40,980 bases of DNA, from positions 1-40,980 of the forward strand of contig CAYVWB010000039.1 of the NCBI GenBank assembly GCA_964455395.1. Direction: 5' to 3'. The stretch's first letter is position 1; each line of letters opens with the position of its first letter. This DNA is from CAYVWB01 sp964455395. GTDB lineage: Bacteria; Desulfobacterota; Desulfovibrionia; Desulfovibrionales; Desulfovibrionaceae. The notes under the pieces were generated by a model. That model was not told the DNA's origin. It searched no databases and saw only the letters and a program-made list of their open reading frames with translations. A program made the position numbers and the translations under genes. Shown here piece by piece: positions 8,174-17,700 of this stretch.

Positions 8174-9724
8174 ATGGACAACCACTTCCTCCCCCCACCA
8201 GACAAGACCACCGCGGCAAGGACGCCTGCGCTCATGGTGCAGGGCGTCTGTTCCAACGCCGGAAAATCCGTCATCGCCGCAGGGTTTTGCCGCATGCTGC
8301 GGCAGGATGGCTACAGGGTCGCGCCATTCAAGGCGCAAAACATGAGCAATAATTCATACGTTTCCATGGACGGCCGTGAACTGGGCCGCGCCCAGGCCAC
8401 ACAGGCCCAGGCTGCCGGTCTTCCTCCGGACGCCCGCATGAACCCGGTCCTGCTGAAGCCCTGCTCGGACGTGGGCTCCCAGGTGGTGCTCATGGGCAAG
8501 CCCGTGGGGACCATGCGCGCCCGCGAGTATTACGACTACAAGCAGACAGCGTGGCGGACCGTGCGCGAGGCCTATGACGCCCTGGCGGCCGAGCACGAGG
8601 TGATGGTGCTGGAAGGCGCGGGCAGTCCTGCGGAGATCAACCTGCGCCGGCACGACATCGTCAACATGACCATGGCCGGCTACGCCCGCGCCCGGGTGGC
8701 GCTGGTGGGGGACATCGACCGCGGCGGCGTCTTCGCTTCACTGGTGGGGACCATGGCGCTGCTCGCCCCCTGGGAGCGCGACCTCGTGACGGGGTACATT
8801 CTCAACAAGTTCCGTGGGGACGTCACACTGCTGGAGCCGGCGTACGCCATGATGCATGAACGCACGGGCAAGTCCATCCTCGGCGTGGTCCCCTACCTGC
8901 CGGACCTCGGCCTGCCCGAGGAAGACTCCGCGAGCTTCCGGCAAGGCGCAGCCGTCTGCGGTCCGAAACCGGACGCGGCGCTCACCATCGCCGTGGCGGA
9001 TTTCCCCCACATCTCCAACTTCACGGATCTGGACGCCCTGGGCCAGGAAGCGGATGTGCAACTGGTGCGCGCGGATCGGCCCGAACAGTTCGCCACTGCG
9101 GACGCCGTCATCCTGCCGGGCTCCAAAGCCACTTTGGCGGACCTCGACTGGCTGCGGCGTCGCCGGCTGGATGAGGCCGTGCGCGCGGCCGCCCAGCGGG
9201 GCGCCGCCGTGGTGGGGCTGTGCGGGGGCTTCCAGATATTGGGGCGCCGCATTGCGGATCCGCTGGGGGTGGAATCCGACCTGCGCGAGGCGCCGGGGCT
9301 GGACTTGCTGCCCCTCGATACGGCGCTGGCTGCGGAAAAGACGTTGACCCGACGGGCTGCGCGCTGCGCGTTCACCGGGGAGTGGGTGGCGGGCTATGAG
9401 ATCCATCACGGCGTCACCACGCCGGCGCAGGGCGCCCACCCCCCGACGCCGGCGTTTCTGGACGAGGGACGCGCTGCCGGGGATGCGCCTCTGGGGTACG
9501 CCTCGCCGGAGCGGCCGCACGTGTGGGGGGCCTATCTCCACGGGCTCTTCGACGCCGACGGGTTCCGGCGACGGTTTCTGAATACGTTGCGGGCGCGTCG
9601 TGGGCTGCCTCCGTTGGAGTCGGGCGCGACCTACGCTGTGGACGCCGCCTTGGACCGTCTGGCGGACCACCTCCGCAGTCAAGTGGACTGGCCACGACTC
9701 AAGCGCGCCATCGGTCTGGAGTGA
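8174..9724 (+). CDS. cobQ: Cobyric acid synthase
   Basis: 516 residues, normal for CobQ/CbiP, which amidates four side chains of adenosylcobyrinic acid a,c-diamide using glutamine and ATP in cobalamin synthesis. The N-terminal P-loop-like dethiobiotin-synthetase domain shows MVQGVCSNAGKSVIAAGFCR and QNMSNNSYV (binding ATP and corrinoid). The C-terminal class I glutamine amidotransferase domain shows the nucleophile in VVGLCGGFQILG and the histidine in GYEIHHGVTT and YLHGLFD. Start ATG at 8174 (MDNHFLPPPDK) fits family length, but there is no clear ribosome binding site; ATG 8234 is an alternative. I looked for a cobalamin riboswitch between 7988 and 8173 and found none. It diverges from the PilZ gene. 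Confidence 0.95.
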   Translation: MDNHFLPPPDKTTAARTPALMVQGVCSNAGKSVIAAGFCRMLRQDGYRVAPFKAQNMSNNSYVSMDGRELGRAQATQAQAAGLPPDARMNPVLLKPCSDVGSQVVLMGKPVGTMRAREYYDYKQTAWRTVREAYDALAAEHEVMVLEGAGSPAEINLRRHDIVNMTMAGYARARVALVGDIDRGGVFASLVGTMALLAPWERDLVTGYILNKFRGDVTLLEPAYAMMHERTGKSILGVVPYLPDLGLPEEDSASFRQGAAVCGPKPDAALTIAVADFPHISNFTDLDALGQEADVQLVRADRPEQFATADAVILPGSKATLADLDWLRRRRLDEAVRAAAQRGAAVVGLCGGFQILGRRIADPLGVESDLREAPGLDLLPLDTALAAEKTLTRRAARCAFTGEWVAGYEIHHGVTTPAQGAHPPTPAFLDEGRAAGDAPLGYASPERPHVWGAYLHGLFDADGFRRRFLNTLRARRGLPPLESGATYAVDAALDRLADHLRSQVDWPRLKRAIGLE

Positions 9725-9762
9725 GCGGGCTCGACGCCGGTCGTGTCAGGGGGATCGGCCCA

Positions 9763-9839
9763 TGTCGAGTGTCGAGTGTCGAGTGTCGAGAGCCGAGAAT
9801 CGAGAATCGAGAATCGAGAATCGAGAATGGAGAATGGAG
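9763..9839. repeat. Heptamer tandem array, 11 units
   Basis: Exactly 11 consecutive 7-bp units between cobQ and the convergent GNAT/amidase gene: four TGTCGAG, one AGCCGAG, four AATCGAG and two AATGGAG. The final GAG is constant, while the first four bases change in blocks, so the array grew by local duplication of successive variants. This type of short tandem heptamer is known from other bacteria (for example cyanobacterial STRR repeats). It has no dyad symmetry and no spacers, so it is not a CRISPR. The rest of 9725-9961 holds no gene. Confidence 0.95.
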
Positions 9840-9961
9840 TTGCCGCATGGACGGCGCGTCCCCCCTGCTGTCGCGCGGGTTCGGAGCGCGTCCCATGGCG
9901 GCGGCGCGTCCGTGTGCTGCGAGGCGCAGCGTCGTCCATGCGTCGTGATGTGGTCAACGGT

Positions 9962-11593
9962 TCAGGACTCGCCTTTCCAGGCGAGGGTGTAGAGATCCCG
10001 CCGGCGGCTGCGCGAGTTCTGCACGCTGCCTTGGGCGCGCAGTTCCTTGATGAGGTCGATGTCGAGGTCCGTGATGAGCGTGGTCTCCACGCCGGCGGTG
10101 GTCTCGGCGGCGATGGCGTCGTGAGGGAAGGAGAAATCCGAAGGGGTGAAGACGGCTGCGCGGGAGTACTGAATGCCCATGGTCTCCACTTTGGGGATGT
10201 TGCCCACGCTGCCGGAGATGGCCACGTAGCATTCGTTCTCGATGGCGCGGGCTTGCGCGCACCGACGCACGCGCAGGTAGCCGTTCTTCGTGTCTGTCCA
10301 GAAAGGCACCAGGAGTATCTTCATCCCGCGTTCGGCCTGCAGCCGCGCGAGCTCCGGGAACTCCACGTCGTAGCAGATGAGGATGCCGACTTTGCCCACG
10401 TCGGTGTCGAAGACCTTGAGCGCGTCGCCTCCGGTCAGGCCCCAGCTGTCGCGTTCGTCCGGGGTGATGTGCAGTTTGTATTGCGCGTCCCAGGAGCCGT
10501 CCCGACGCAGCAGGTAGCTGACATTGTAGAGATGGCCGTCCTCTCTGGGTTCGGGAGCGCTGCCGGCGACGATGTTGATGTTGTAGGCCACGGCCATGTC
10601 CAGCATCTCGGTGCGCAGCCGTTCCGTGTGTTCGCCCAGCGCGCGCATGGCTTCCACGGGGGATTTGTCCGCGTATTTGTGGATGAGCGGCGCGTTGAAG
10701 AGCTCGGGGAAGAGCACGATGTCCGCGCCGTAGTCCGAGATGGTGTCTACGAAGAACTCGGCTTGCTGCATGAAGTCTTCGAAGGTGGGGAAGCGACGCA
10801 TCTGCCACTGCACCACGCCCAGGCGGGCGATGGACTTGACTCCGCCGATGAGCCGGGTGGTGCGCTCGTGGAAGATGTTGTTCCACTCCAGCAGCACGGC
10901 GTAGCCGCCGGACTGGTGGTCCTCCGGCCAGTAATTGCGCATGAGCCGCTTGACGTGGAAGTCGTTGGCGAGCTGGAAGGAGAGCACGGCGTCGTAGAGT
11001 TCGCGTTGCTGCACGCGGCGGATGTACTCCTGGGGGGACATCGATTCAGCGTGTTTGGCGTAACCCGGGATGCGGCCGCCCACCACCACGCCCTTGAGGT
11101 TCAGGCTTTCGCAAAGCTCCTTGCGCGCGTCGTAGAGCCGACGGCCCAGGCGCATGCCGCGGTAGTCCGGATCCACGAACACTTCGACGCCGTAAAGGTA
11201 GTCGCCTTCGGGGTCGTGCTTCTCGAAGCGACCGTCGCCCACCAGGCCATGGTAGGTGTGGTGTCGCTTGATGAGGGTGGAGTCCACCATCATGGTGAGC
11301 GCCACCGCCACCACCTCGCCTTTGTCGTCGATGCAGATCTGCCCCTCGGGGAAGCGGGTGATCATCGCCGTGAGCTCGTCGCGCGTCCATGCTTCCGTGA
11401 CGGCGCGATAGACGCGGCCCGAGAGTTCCCGAACGCGCTCGAAGTCGTCCAGGGTGAGACGACGGAGGGTCAGCAGGTGGGCGTCCTGCTCCTCGGGAGC
11501 TGCGGGAGCCGGCGTCGAGTCGGCAGGCGTCTGGTCACCGGAAAGGGTGTCGTCAACGCGCTGGTCGTCCGTGGGGGGGGAATCGTCGGTCAT
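9962..11593 (-). CDS. Fused GNAT acetyltransferase and carbon-nitrogen hydrolase
   Basis: 543 residues. Residues 1-40 are an acidic, proline-rich tail. Residues ~42-220 form a GNAT domain (LRRLTLDDFERVREL; VFVDPDYRGMRLGRRLYDARKEL is the acetyl-CoA-binding motif A). Residues ~255-540 form a nitrilase-superfamily amidase domain with the Glu-Lys-Cys triad visible in LFPELFNAPL, AQYKLHITPDER and GILICYDVEFPE. The CYDVEFPE type indicates an amidase rather than a true nitrilase. This fusion is a known architecture in proteobacteria; its substrate is not established. It probably both acylates and hydrolyses an amide-bearing metabolite or peptide (inference). AAGGA lies 4 nt before the start. It converges on cobQ and diverges from the CsoR-like gene. 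Confidence 0.92.
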   Translation of the reverse strand: MTDDSPPTDDQRVDDTLSGDQTPADSTPAPAAPEEQDAHLLTLRRLTLDDFERVRELSGRVYRAVTEAWTRDELTAMITRFPEGQICIDDKGEVVAVALTMMVDSTLIKRHHTYHGLVGDGRFEKHDPEGDYLYGVEVFVDPDYRGMRLGRRLYDARKELCESLNLKGVVVGGRIPGYAKHAESMSPQEYIRRVQQRELYDAVLSFQLANDFHVKRLMRNYWPEDHQSGGYAVLLEWNNIFHERTTRLIGGVKSIARLGVVQWQMRRFPTFEDFMQQAEFFVDTISDYGADIVLFPELFNAPLIHKYADKSPVEAMRALGEHTERLRTEMLDMAVAYNINIVAGSAPEPREDGHLYNVSYLLRRDGSWDAQYKLHITPDERDSWGLTGGDALKVFDTDVGKVGILICYDVEFPELARLQAERGMKILLVPFWTDTKNGYLRVRRCAQARAIENECYVAISGSVGNIPKVETMGIQYSRAAVFTPSDFSFPHDAIAAETTAGVETTLITDLDIDLIKELRAQGSVQNSRSRRRDLYTLAWKGES

Positions 11594-11785
11594 GGCGTTC
11601 CTTCGTGGGCTCCTGGCTGGATGGTGTATGCAGCCATGCTAGCACCGAATGCGACGTTCTTGAAGGGGCGGGGAAGGTGGCGCCCGGAGCGGAAACGGGG
11701 TATGGGTATGGCTTGCACGCCTTCGTCTCGCGTCGCCTCCAGGGCGTCCCGCTTCATCAGCTTCCTTCAACCCATCGAGTCCGCG

Positions 11786-12163
11786 ATGACCACGCCGCCG
11801 TCCACCCCGCCTTCCTCGCCGCCGCAAGACGACTACTGCCCCCCGCGCTGCAGGGAACAGCCGCCCCAGCCCGCCGACGCCCCCGAGCTGGACGACATCC
11901 AGAAGAACGTGCTGCAGCGCTTGCGCCGCATCGAAGGCCAGGTCCGCGGCATCCAGAACATGGTTTCCCAGGGGAAGGAGTGCGAGGAGATCCTCATCCA
12001 GGTGCGCGCCGTCTCTTCGGCGTTGAAGTCCACCACGCAGCAGATCCTCAAGCGCTATCTGCAGGTCTGTCACACCCAGGCCATGGCCGCCAAGGATGCG
12101 GACGAAGCCATGGCGCAGCTCGAAAAGACAGTCAAGGTGCTGGCGAATTTCGTCGACGGGTGA
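11786..12163 (+). CDS. CsoR/RcnR/FrmR-family repressor with a Cys-Tyr-Cys ligand set
   Basis: 125 residues from ATG 11786. After a 30-residue Pro-rich tail with two Cys (C18, C22 in DDYCPPRCREQ), the conserved all-helical core begins at LDDIQKNVLQRLRRIEGQVRGI. Core ligand positions: C66 (GKECEEIL), Y91 and C95 (KRYLQVC). Their spacing equals C36, H61 and C65 of Mycobacterium CsoR, so the copper-binding His is Tyr here. Loss of that His with two Cys kept is also seen in CstR, which senses persulfides by disulfide chemistry. A sulfur-species sensor is therefore plausible in a sulfur-metabolising organism (inference). No metal or sulfur transport gene is adjacent. An upstream in-frame ATG at 11702 is possible but less likely. 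Confidence 0.88.
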   Translation: MTTPPSTPPSSPPQDDYCPPRCREQPPQPADAPELDDIQKNVLQRLRRIEGQVRGIQNMVSQGKECEEILIQVRAVSSALKSTTQQILKRYLQVCHTQAMAAKDADEAMAQLEKTVKVLANFVDG

Positions 12164-12185
12164 CGTGGGCATGGGCGCCCGCGTC
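12162..12185. terminator. Hairpin between convergent genes
   Basis: GACGTGGGC-ATGGGC-GCCCGCGTC forms a 9-bp stem with one T-G pair. It overlaps the CsoR-like stop codon and lies just before the convergent histidine kinase stop. No T-run follows on either strand, so it would be at best a weak or Rho-assisted shared terminator. Confidence 0.4.
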
Positions 12186-12196
12186 CGCCGCGTCGG

Positions 12197-13879
12197 TCAA
12201 CTCCGCTCGCTCAGCCGCCGCATGAGGGCGTCCAGCGCGGCGTAGTCCACTGGCTTGGCGATGTGCGCGTCCATGCCCGCCGCGAGGAAGGCCTCGCGTT
12301 CCTGGTCCATGACGTACGCCGTCAGCGCGATGATGGGCGTTCGCGGGTCGCCCGCCTCGCCAGCGCGGATGCGGCGCGTGGCTTCCACGCCGTCCATGCC
12401 GGGCATCTGCACATCCATGAGCACGACGTCATACTGGCGCTCCCGCAGGGCCTCCAAGGCTTCAGCGCCCCCGGGCACGGCGGTGACCTGATGACCGAAG
12501 CCGCCCAGAAACATGGCGGCGGCGCGGCGGTTGATGTCGTTGTCCTCGGCCAGCAGCACGTCCAGACCCGCAAGCTCCGTCTGATCTGTCGGAGCCGCTC
12601 CGGGAGGGCCCTGGGACGACGTCTGCTGCGGCGAGAGCTCGCCGCCCGACGCGCTTTGCGAAGCGGCGTCGGCTGGCGTGAGCCCATGGGGTGTGGCGTG
12701 CGTCGAGACTTCGAAGGGCAGGGTGAGCGTCACGCGGTTCCACTCGCCTTTCTTGGTGTGCATGGAGAGATGCCCCCGCATGAGCTCCACCAGCCGCTTG
12801 ACCACGGTGAGGCCGAGACCCGCGCCCGCCACTTGCCGAGCGAAGGTGGGCTCCGTGGGGACGGGGGACTGGATGAAGGGGTTGAACGCTTCCTCCATGC
12901 GCTCGCGGGGGGCGTCCGCGCCGGAGTCTTCCACCAGAAAACGCAGGATGGCGCGATTCGAGGGCTGCTCCGGCAAGGGCTGGACGGTCAGCGAGATGGT
13001 TCCTTGCGGCGAGTGTTTGAGCGCATTGTTCAGGAGGTTGAAGAGCACTTGGCGGAGGCGATCCGGGTCGCCGCGCAGGGCACGGGGCGTCTCGTCGTCG
13101 AGGTCCAGGGAGAACTCCACGCCCCGCTGCTCCGCCATGGGCGCAAAGAGCTCCCCCACCCGGGCGACCACGCTCCGGGGATTGAACGCCTCGTTGCGCA
13201 GCTCCAGCCGGCCGGCTTCGATGCGGGAGAGGTCCAGGATGTCGTTGATGAGCTCGTGGAGGGCGCTGGCGCTGCTGCGGGCCATCTCCAGGCATTTGCG
13301 CTGGCGTTCTTCCAGGCCGGCGTCCTCCAGCAGGGCGAGCATGCTCATCACGCCATGCATGGGGGTGCGCAATTCATGGCTCATGTTGGCCAGAAATTCG
13401 CTCTTCGCGTGGCTGGCGGCTTCCGCACGCCGCCGCGCCTGTCGCAACTCTTCTTCCTGACGGCGGGAGGCGGTCACCTCCATGGCGCCGATCAGGAAAT
13501 ACGGCTCCAATTCCGGACCGGCCTCCCTGGCGGTGACATCCAGCCGGAAGATGCGGCCCTCACCCAGCGTGTCGTGCTGGAGATCCAGCTCCACCGTCTG
13601 GGGACGCCCCGATTCGCGAGCGCGCTCCACGGCGCTGAAGAAGAGGCGGTGCTGCTCCGAGGAGAGACACTGCTGGATGGGCGCGCCTTCCAGTTCCTCG
13701 GGACGTTTGCCGGACATGGCCGCCAGGGTTTTGTTGCAATGGCGGAGGCGTCCCGTGGCGTCCATGGCGGCGAGCCCGTAGGGCGCTTCATGAAACAGGG
13801 CGGCGCGTTCCAGAATGTCGCCGGAGACGATCTGAGGGCAGTCCTGGGTGTAATCGGATTCGGAATGGTGTTCTGCCAT
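12197..13879 (-). CDS. Hybrid sensor histidine kinase (PAS-HisKA-HATPase-REC)
   Basis: 560 residues from ATG 13879 (MAEHHSESDYTQD), chosen because upstream in-frame sequence is not protein-like and a -35/-10 pair lies inside it. Order: a PAS domain (about 25-150: ALFHEAPYGLAAMDATGRLRHCNKTL); a HisKA H-box with the phosphorylated His in FLANMSHELRTPMHGV; an HATPase domain with N-box LFNLLNNALKHS and a glycine lid GAGLGLTVVKRLVE; and a receiver domain at the C-terminus (DVLLAEDNDIN, phospho-Asp in VVLMDVQMPGMDG, T in ALTAY, K in IAKPVD). No transmembrane segment, so it is cytoplasmic. There is no separate response regulator next door; signal and output are unknown. Confidence 0.93.
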   Translation of the reverse strand: MAEHHSESDYTQDCPQIVSGDILERAALFHEAPYGLAAMDATGRLRHCNKTLAAMSGKRPEELEGAPIQQCLSSEQHRLFFSAVERARESGRPQTVELDLQHDTLGEGRIFRLDVTAREAGPELEPYFLIGAMEVTASRRQEEELRQARRRAEAASHAKSEFLANMSHELRTPMHGVMSMLALLEDAGLEERQRKCLEMARSSASALHELINDILDLSRIEAGRLELRNEAFNPRSVVARVGELFAPMAEQRGVEFSLDLDDETPRALRGDPDRLRQVLFNLLNNALKHSPQGTISLTVQPLPEQPSNRAILRFLVEDSGADAPRERMEEAFNPFIQSPVPTEPTFARQVAGAGLGLTVVKRLVELMRGHLSMHTKKGEWNRVTLTLPFEVSTHATPHGLTPADAASQSASGGELSPQQTSSQGPPGAAPTDQTELAGLDVLLAEDNDINRRAAAMFLGGFGHQVTAVPGGAEALEALRERQYDVVLMDVQMPGMDGVEATRRIRAGEAGDPRTPIIALTAYVMDQEREAFLAAGMDAHIAKPVDYAALDALMRRLSERS

Positions 13880-13941
13880 TGGTGTGGCTCTCGCAGTGTG
13901 TGGACGAGGAATGTGGCGTCTTGGTCCTTCGGGTTCCGAGG

Positions 13942-13969
13942 AGTGTACGCCACGGCTCCCACCGCTCAA
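13942..13969 (-). promoter_or_regulatory. Candidate promoter of the hybrid histidine kinase
   Basis: On the minus strand TTGAGC (13969-13964), a 16-nt spacer and TACACT (13947-13942) make a reasonable sigma-70 pair about 63 nt upstream of the chosen kinase start. By eye only. The other ~265 bp of this divergent intergenic region (to 14234) showed no further gene. Confidence 0.4.
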
Positions 13970-14234
13970 ACAGGTATAAAATGGCGCGCGGGGGGAAACG
14001 CGAGGCCGGGATTCCGAAAACATGCCGCCTCGTCCGTACGGGGGCATCCATGAATAAAGCGCCCCACACTCCCTTCCGGCGTGGCGGGTTATGCGGTATG
14101 TCGCCACAACGCAACGCGGAACACCAAGGCGTGGCAAGGCTGGTATGTCATGTGCGATTCCGGCGTCGGTTGCAGGCTTGGTCGACTGCTGTCCCCGACG
14201 CCGTCTATTCACCAGTATTCAGGAGACAAGCATT

Positions 14235-14600
14235 ATGCCTGTGAAGAAGTATCGCGTGGTGCGCCCGCACGAAAGCGAGTTCCCGCAGCCCATTACGATC
14301 AGGAAGGGGGCTCCTCTCTTCATCGGAGAGGAGGATGCGGGCCCGGAAGGCTGGAGAAACTGGTTCTTCTGCAGCACGCCGGGGCAAGAGCCGGGGTGGG
14401 TTCCCGGTCAGATCATAGAGCGATTGGGCGACGGCGTCGGGCGCGCGCGGGAAGACTACACCGCGAGGGAGCTTGCGGTGCGGACAGGGGAGCTGCTTCT
14501 GTGCGCGAGAACGTTGAACGGATGGGCGTGGTGCGAGAAATCCGACGGGTCGGCGTCGGGCTGGGCGCCGTTGAACAACCTGGAAGCGCTCCCGGAGTAG
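14235..14600 (+). CDS. Small protein with two SH3-like segments
   Basis: 121 residues, start supported by AGGAG about 9 nt upstream. No signal peptide or membrane segment. Two SH3-type repeats are visible: about 5-62 (VVRPHESEFPQPITIRKGAP... WFFCSTPGQEPGWVPGQIIE) and 74-117 (YTARELAVRTGELLL... WAWCEKSDGSASGWAPLNNLE). Each has the paired aromatic and GW(V/A)P signature of variant bacterial SH3 domains. These are thought to bind ligands or peptides in the cytoplasm; the partner is unknown. It stands alone between the divergent kinase and the convergent UPF0182 gene. Confidence 0.75.
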   Translation: MPVKKYRVVRPHESEFPQPITIRKGAPLFIGEEDAGPEGWRNWFFCSTPGQEPGWVPGQIIERLGDGVGRAREDYTARELAVRTGELLLCARTLNGWAWCEKSDGSASGWAPLNNLEALPE

Positions 14601-14729
14601 CTCGGCCCTCCCACCCGATGCACATACGACCGACCGCCTCGCGGCTTCATGACACCCGCCTCGCAGCGTGGCGCGAGGTCCCTCCCCACCAAGCGAATGT
14701 GGTCGGCGGGGAGGGGACGAGGGCCGTCA

Positions 14730-17700
14730 TCACGGCTCGGCGTTGGCGTCCGGCGTCGATGGCGTCTCACTGGTGGAGGGCGCGGTCGAGCCGGCGGCGT
14801 CCTCGTCGGGCGCGGCGTTTCGGAGTTGTTTGAGGCTCTGCTGGAGTTGTCCCAGGGCCTCGGCGGCGTCCTGGAAGGCGTTTTCGCCCAGGGCCTGCAT
14901 GGCGCGTTGGAAGGCGTCGGCGGCCTGGTTGACGAGGGGCCGGAGCCCCATCGCGCCGCCGTCGGGGGTGGGCGTTCCGAGGGGTGGTTGCGCGGGGGCG
15001 TCGCCGAAGAGCCCTTGAAGCGCTTCCTCGAAAGTCTCGGCGTAGCTCAGGGTGTCCTCGTGCATCACGGCCACCAGCCGCAGCTCGGGGTAGGCGGCGG
15101 TCTCCGCTTGCAGATAGATGGGCTCCACGTAGAGCAGCGTGTCCTCCACTGGAATGGCGAGGACGTTGCCGCGGATGACATTGGAGCCGCGCTGATCCCA
15201 CAGGGTGAGCTGTCCGGAGAGGTAGCTGTCCTGGTCGATCTTGGTCTCCACCTGCTGGGGGCCAAGCACCCGTTTTTCCTTGGGGAACTTGTAGGCGAGG
15301 AGCCGCCCGTAGTTGGGCGGGTCGCACATGCCGGCCATCCAGCCGATGAGCACCTGGCGGTTCTTGGGTGTGAACGGCATGATGAGCGTGTATTCCACGG
15401 CGTCGCTCTCCGGCGGACGCCACATGACATAGTAGGGCGAGACCGGAATGACGTCGTTGTAGTATTTCTCCGTGGCGCGCACCCAGAGGTCCTCCTGGTT
15501 GTAGAACACGGAAGGATCCGTCATGTGGTATTTCGCATAGACGAGGCCTTGGAGCAGCAGCATGTCCACGGGATAGCGGATGTGCCTGGCGAGGACCTCG
15601 TCCATGGCCTCGCGCGGCTGCAGCAGCCCGGGAAAGGCTTTGCTCCAGGCGTTGACCAGGGGGTCGCCGGGGTCGAACACATAGAAGTCCACGTCGCCGT
15701 TGTAGGCGTCCACCACGGCCTTCACGCTGTTGCGGACGTAGTTCACGCGGTCAAGATGCCGTTCGCCTTGCACCTGGGTGAGCACATCGGCGTTGCGCAA
15801 GGGGCCGGGTCGGCCGCGGGGGCCCGTCTCTTGTCGGAAGCTTTCGCTGTAGGGGAAATAGCCGCTGCTGGTGTAGCCGTCGATGATCCAGTAGAGCCGG
15901 CCATGCGCGATGACCATGTAGGGGTCGGCGTCGAAGTCCAGGAAGGGCGCCAGGGTCTTCACCCGATGTCGGATCTGACGGCGGAACTGGATGCGCGTGC
16001 CTTCCTGGGGGTAGCCGGACATGAGCAGCTTGGTTCCGTCGTAGCGCCAGCCGAAGAGGAACTTGCGCCACAGGCCTTCCATGAGCACGCCGCCTGTGCC
16101 GTTGTAGTGGACGTAGACGTTCTTCTCGCCGCTTGGATAATTGAGCTCCGGCTCCGAAGAGTTGACCACTGCGGGGTAGCGCGTCAGCTCGCCATAGTAG
16201 ATGGCGGGCTCCTCGATCTTCAGACGGGGGTGGCTCGCCCGGGGCGGCAGGTCCTTCAGCAGCAGTTTGGGCAGACCTTGCGCCGTGAATTCGCTCACCT
16301 CGGTGAGCACGGCGCCGTAGCCGTGGGTGTATTTGAAGCGCCTGTTGACGAAGGTGTCGCTCTGCTGGGGAAGGTTGTCCACGTTCATTTCGCGCGCGGA
16401 GACCATCACCTGGCGGTAGCGGTCGCCCAGCCGGTACCGGTCCACGTCCACATCCTCGAATTCGTAATAGAGCCGGATCTCCTGGAACTGCCGGAAGACG
16501 GCGTCCAGCGCCCGCCAGTCCCACAGGCGCACGTTCTCGAAAAGATCGTCGTTGGCTTGCGCCATCGCTCGGGTGAACTGGCCCGTGTGGGGGAAGCGGC
16601 GCTCCTCCACCTGCTCCAGATGGAAGGCCTTGCGCGTCATCATGATGGAGTTGGCGATGTAGGGCCGCTCGTAGGTGATCTCGTTGGGCTCCACCAGCAA
16701 CGACTGGGTGAGACTCGGGGCGATGTCCAACAGCAGGAACCCCGCGACGAAGATGACGCCGGCCACCACCGCGCCAAGGAGAGCCGTCCTGCCGATTTCC
16801 TGGAACGCCGCCAGCGCAGGAGTTCGTTTCACCAGCGGCGCAAGGCCCCGGCGTATGCCGGCTGCCGCGCGGTTGCGCAACGCCGGGGACGCCGCCAGCA
16901 AAGCCGCCGCCAGGTAGAGCGCGGCCATCGCCAGCCGCGCTGGCAGGCGCACGTGCATGTCCGTCCAGCCGGGCCCCTGCACCACGCCGTACGAGGAGTA
17001 CAGCAGATGGAAGATGGCCATGACCTCGCTCCACGCCAGAAAGACCAGCGCAGCCGCCGCCAGGGGCGCGAAAAGCGTGAACGGCCTGGAGAGCACGAAC
17101 CGCCACGCCTCCTCGGCGTCCTGCGCGTCTGCGAGAGTGTTCACGTCGGTGGTGGGGGAGGGGCCCTCAGGCGCGTCAGGCGCGTCAGGCGCGTCAGGGT
17201 CGGCGTTGCGACGCGCCAACGGGGATTCGCCCAGCAGCGCCGCCAGCGCCGCCGTGGCGAACCCGATGAAGAGCGCGGCCGTGGCCAGCTCCTGCAGCCG
17301 GTCCAGCATGGGCAGGGTGAAGAGGTAGAACCCCACGGTCAGCCCCAGCGCGGGGTCCGCCACGGCGCCTTCGCCGGTGGAGGCTCCGTAGAGGAATTTC
17401 AGGATGGTCTCCCAACTGCTGGCGGCCATCACGCCGCACACCACGCCGGTCAGCGCGCTTGCGGCCAGACGAAGCAGCCGGTTGCGTCCACCCCGGCCAC
17501 GGCCACTCGCCGTCAAGGGATGGAGCAAGGCGTACACGCCCCCGCCGAAGACCACAGCCCCCGCAACGATGCTGAGCGCCTGCGTCAGGAAGGCCCGCCA
17601 GAAGCGGTCGCCGTACCCCACGGCGTCGAACCACAAGGCGTCTATCCACACATCCATCAGCTGAAAGAAGACCCACAGACCCGCCGCCAGGACCACCCCG

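Noticed and set aside
9763..9839. CRISPR array
   Set aside because: Units are 7 bp and contiguous with no spacers. The same holds for the 10- and 11-bp arrays. No cas genes are present.
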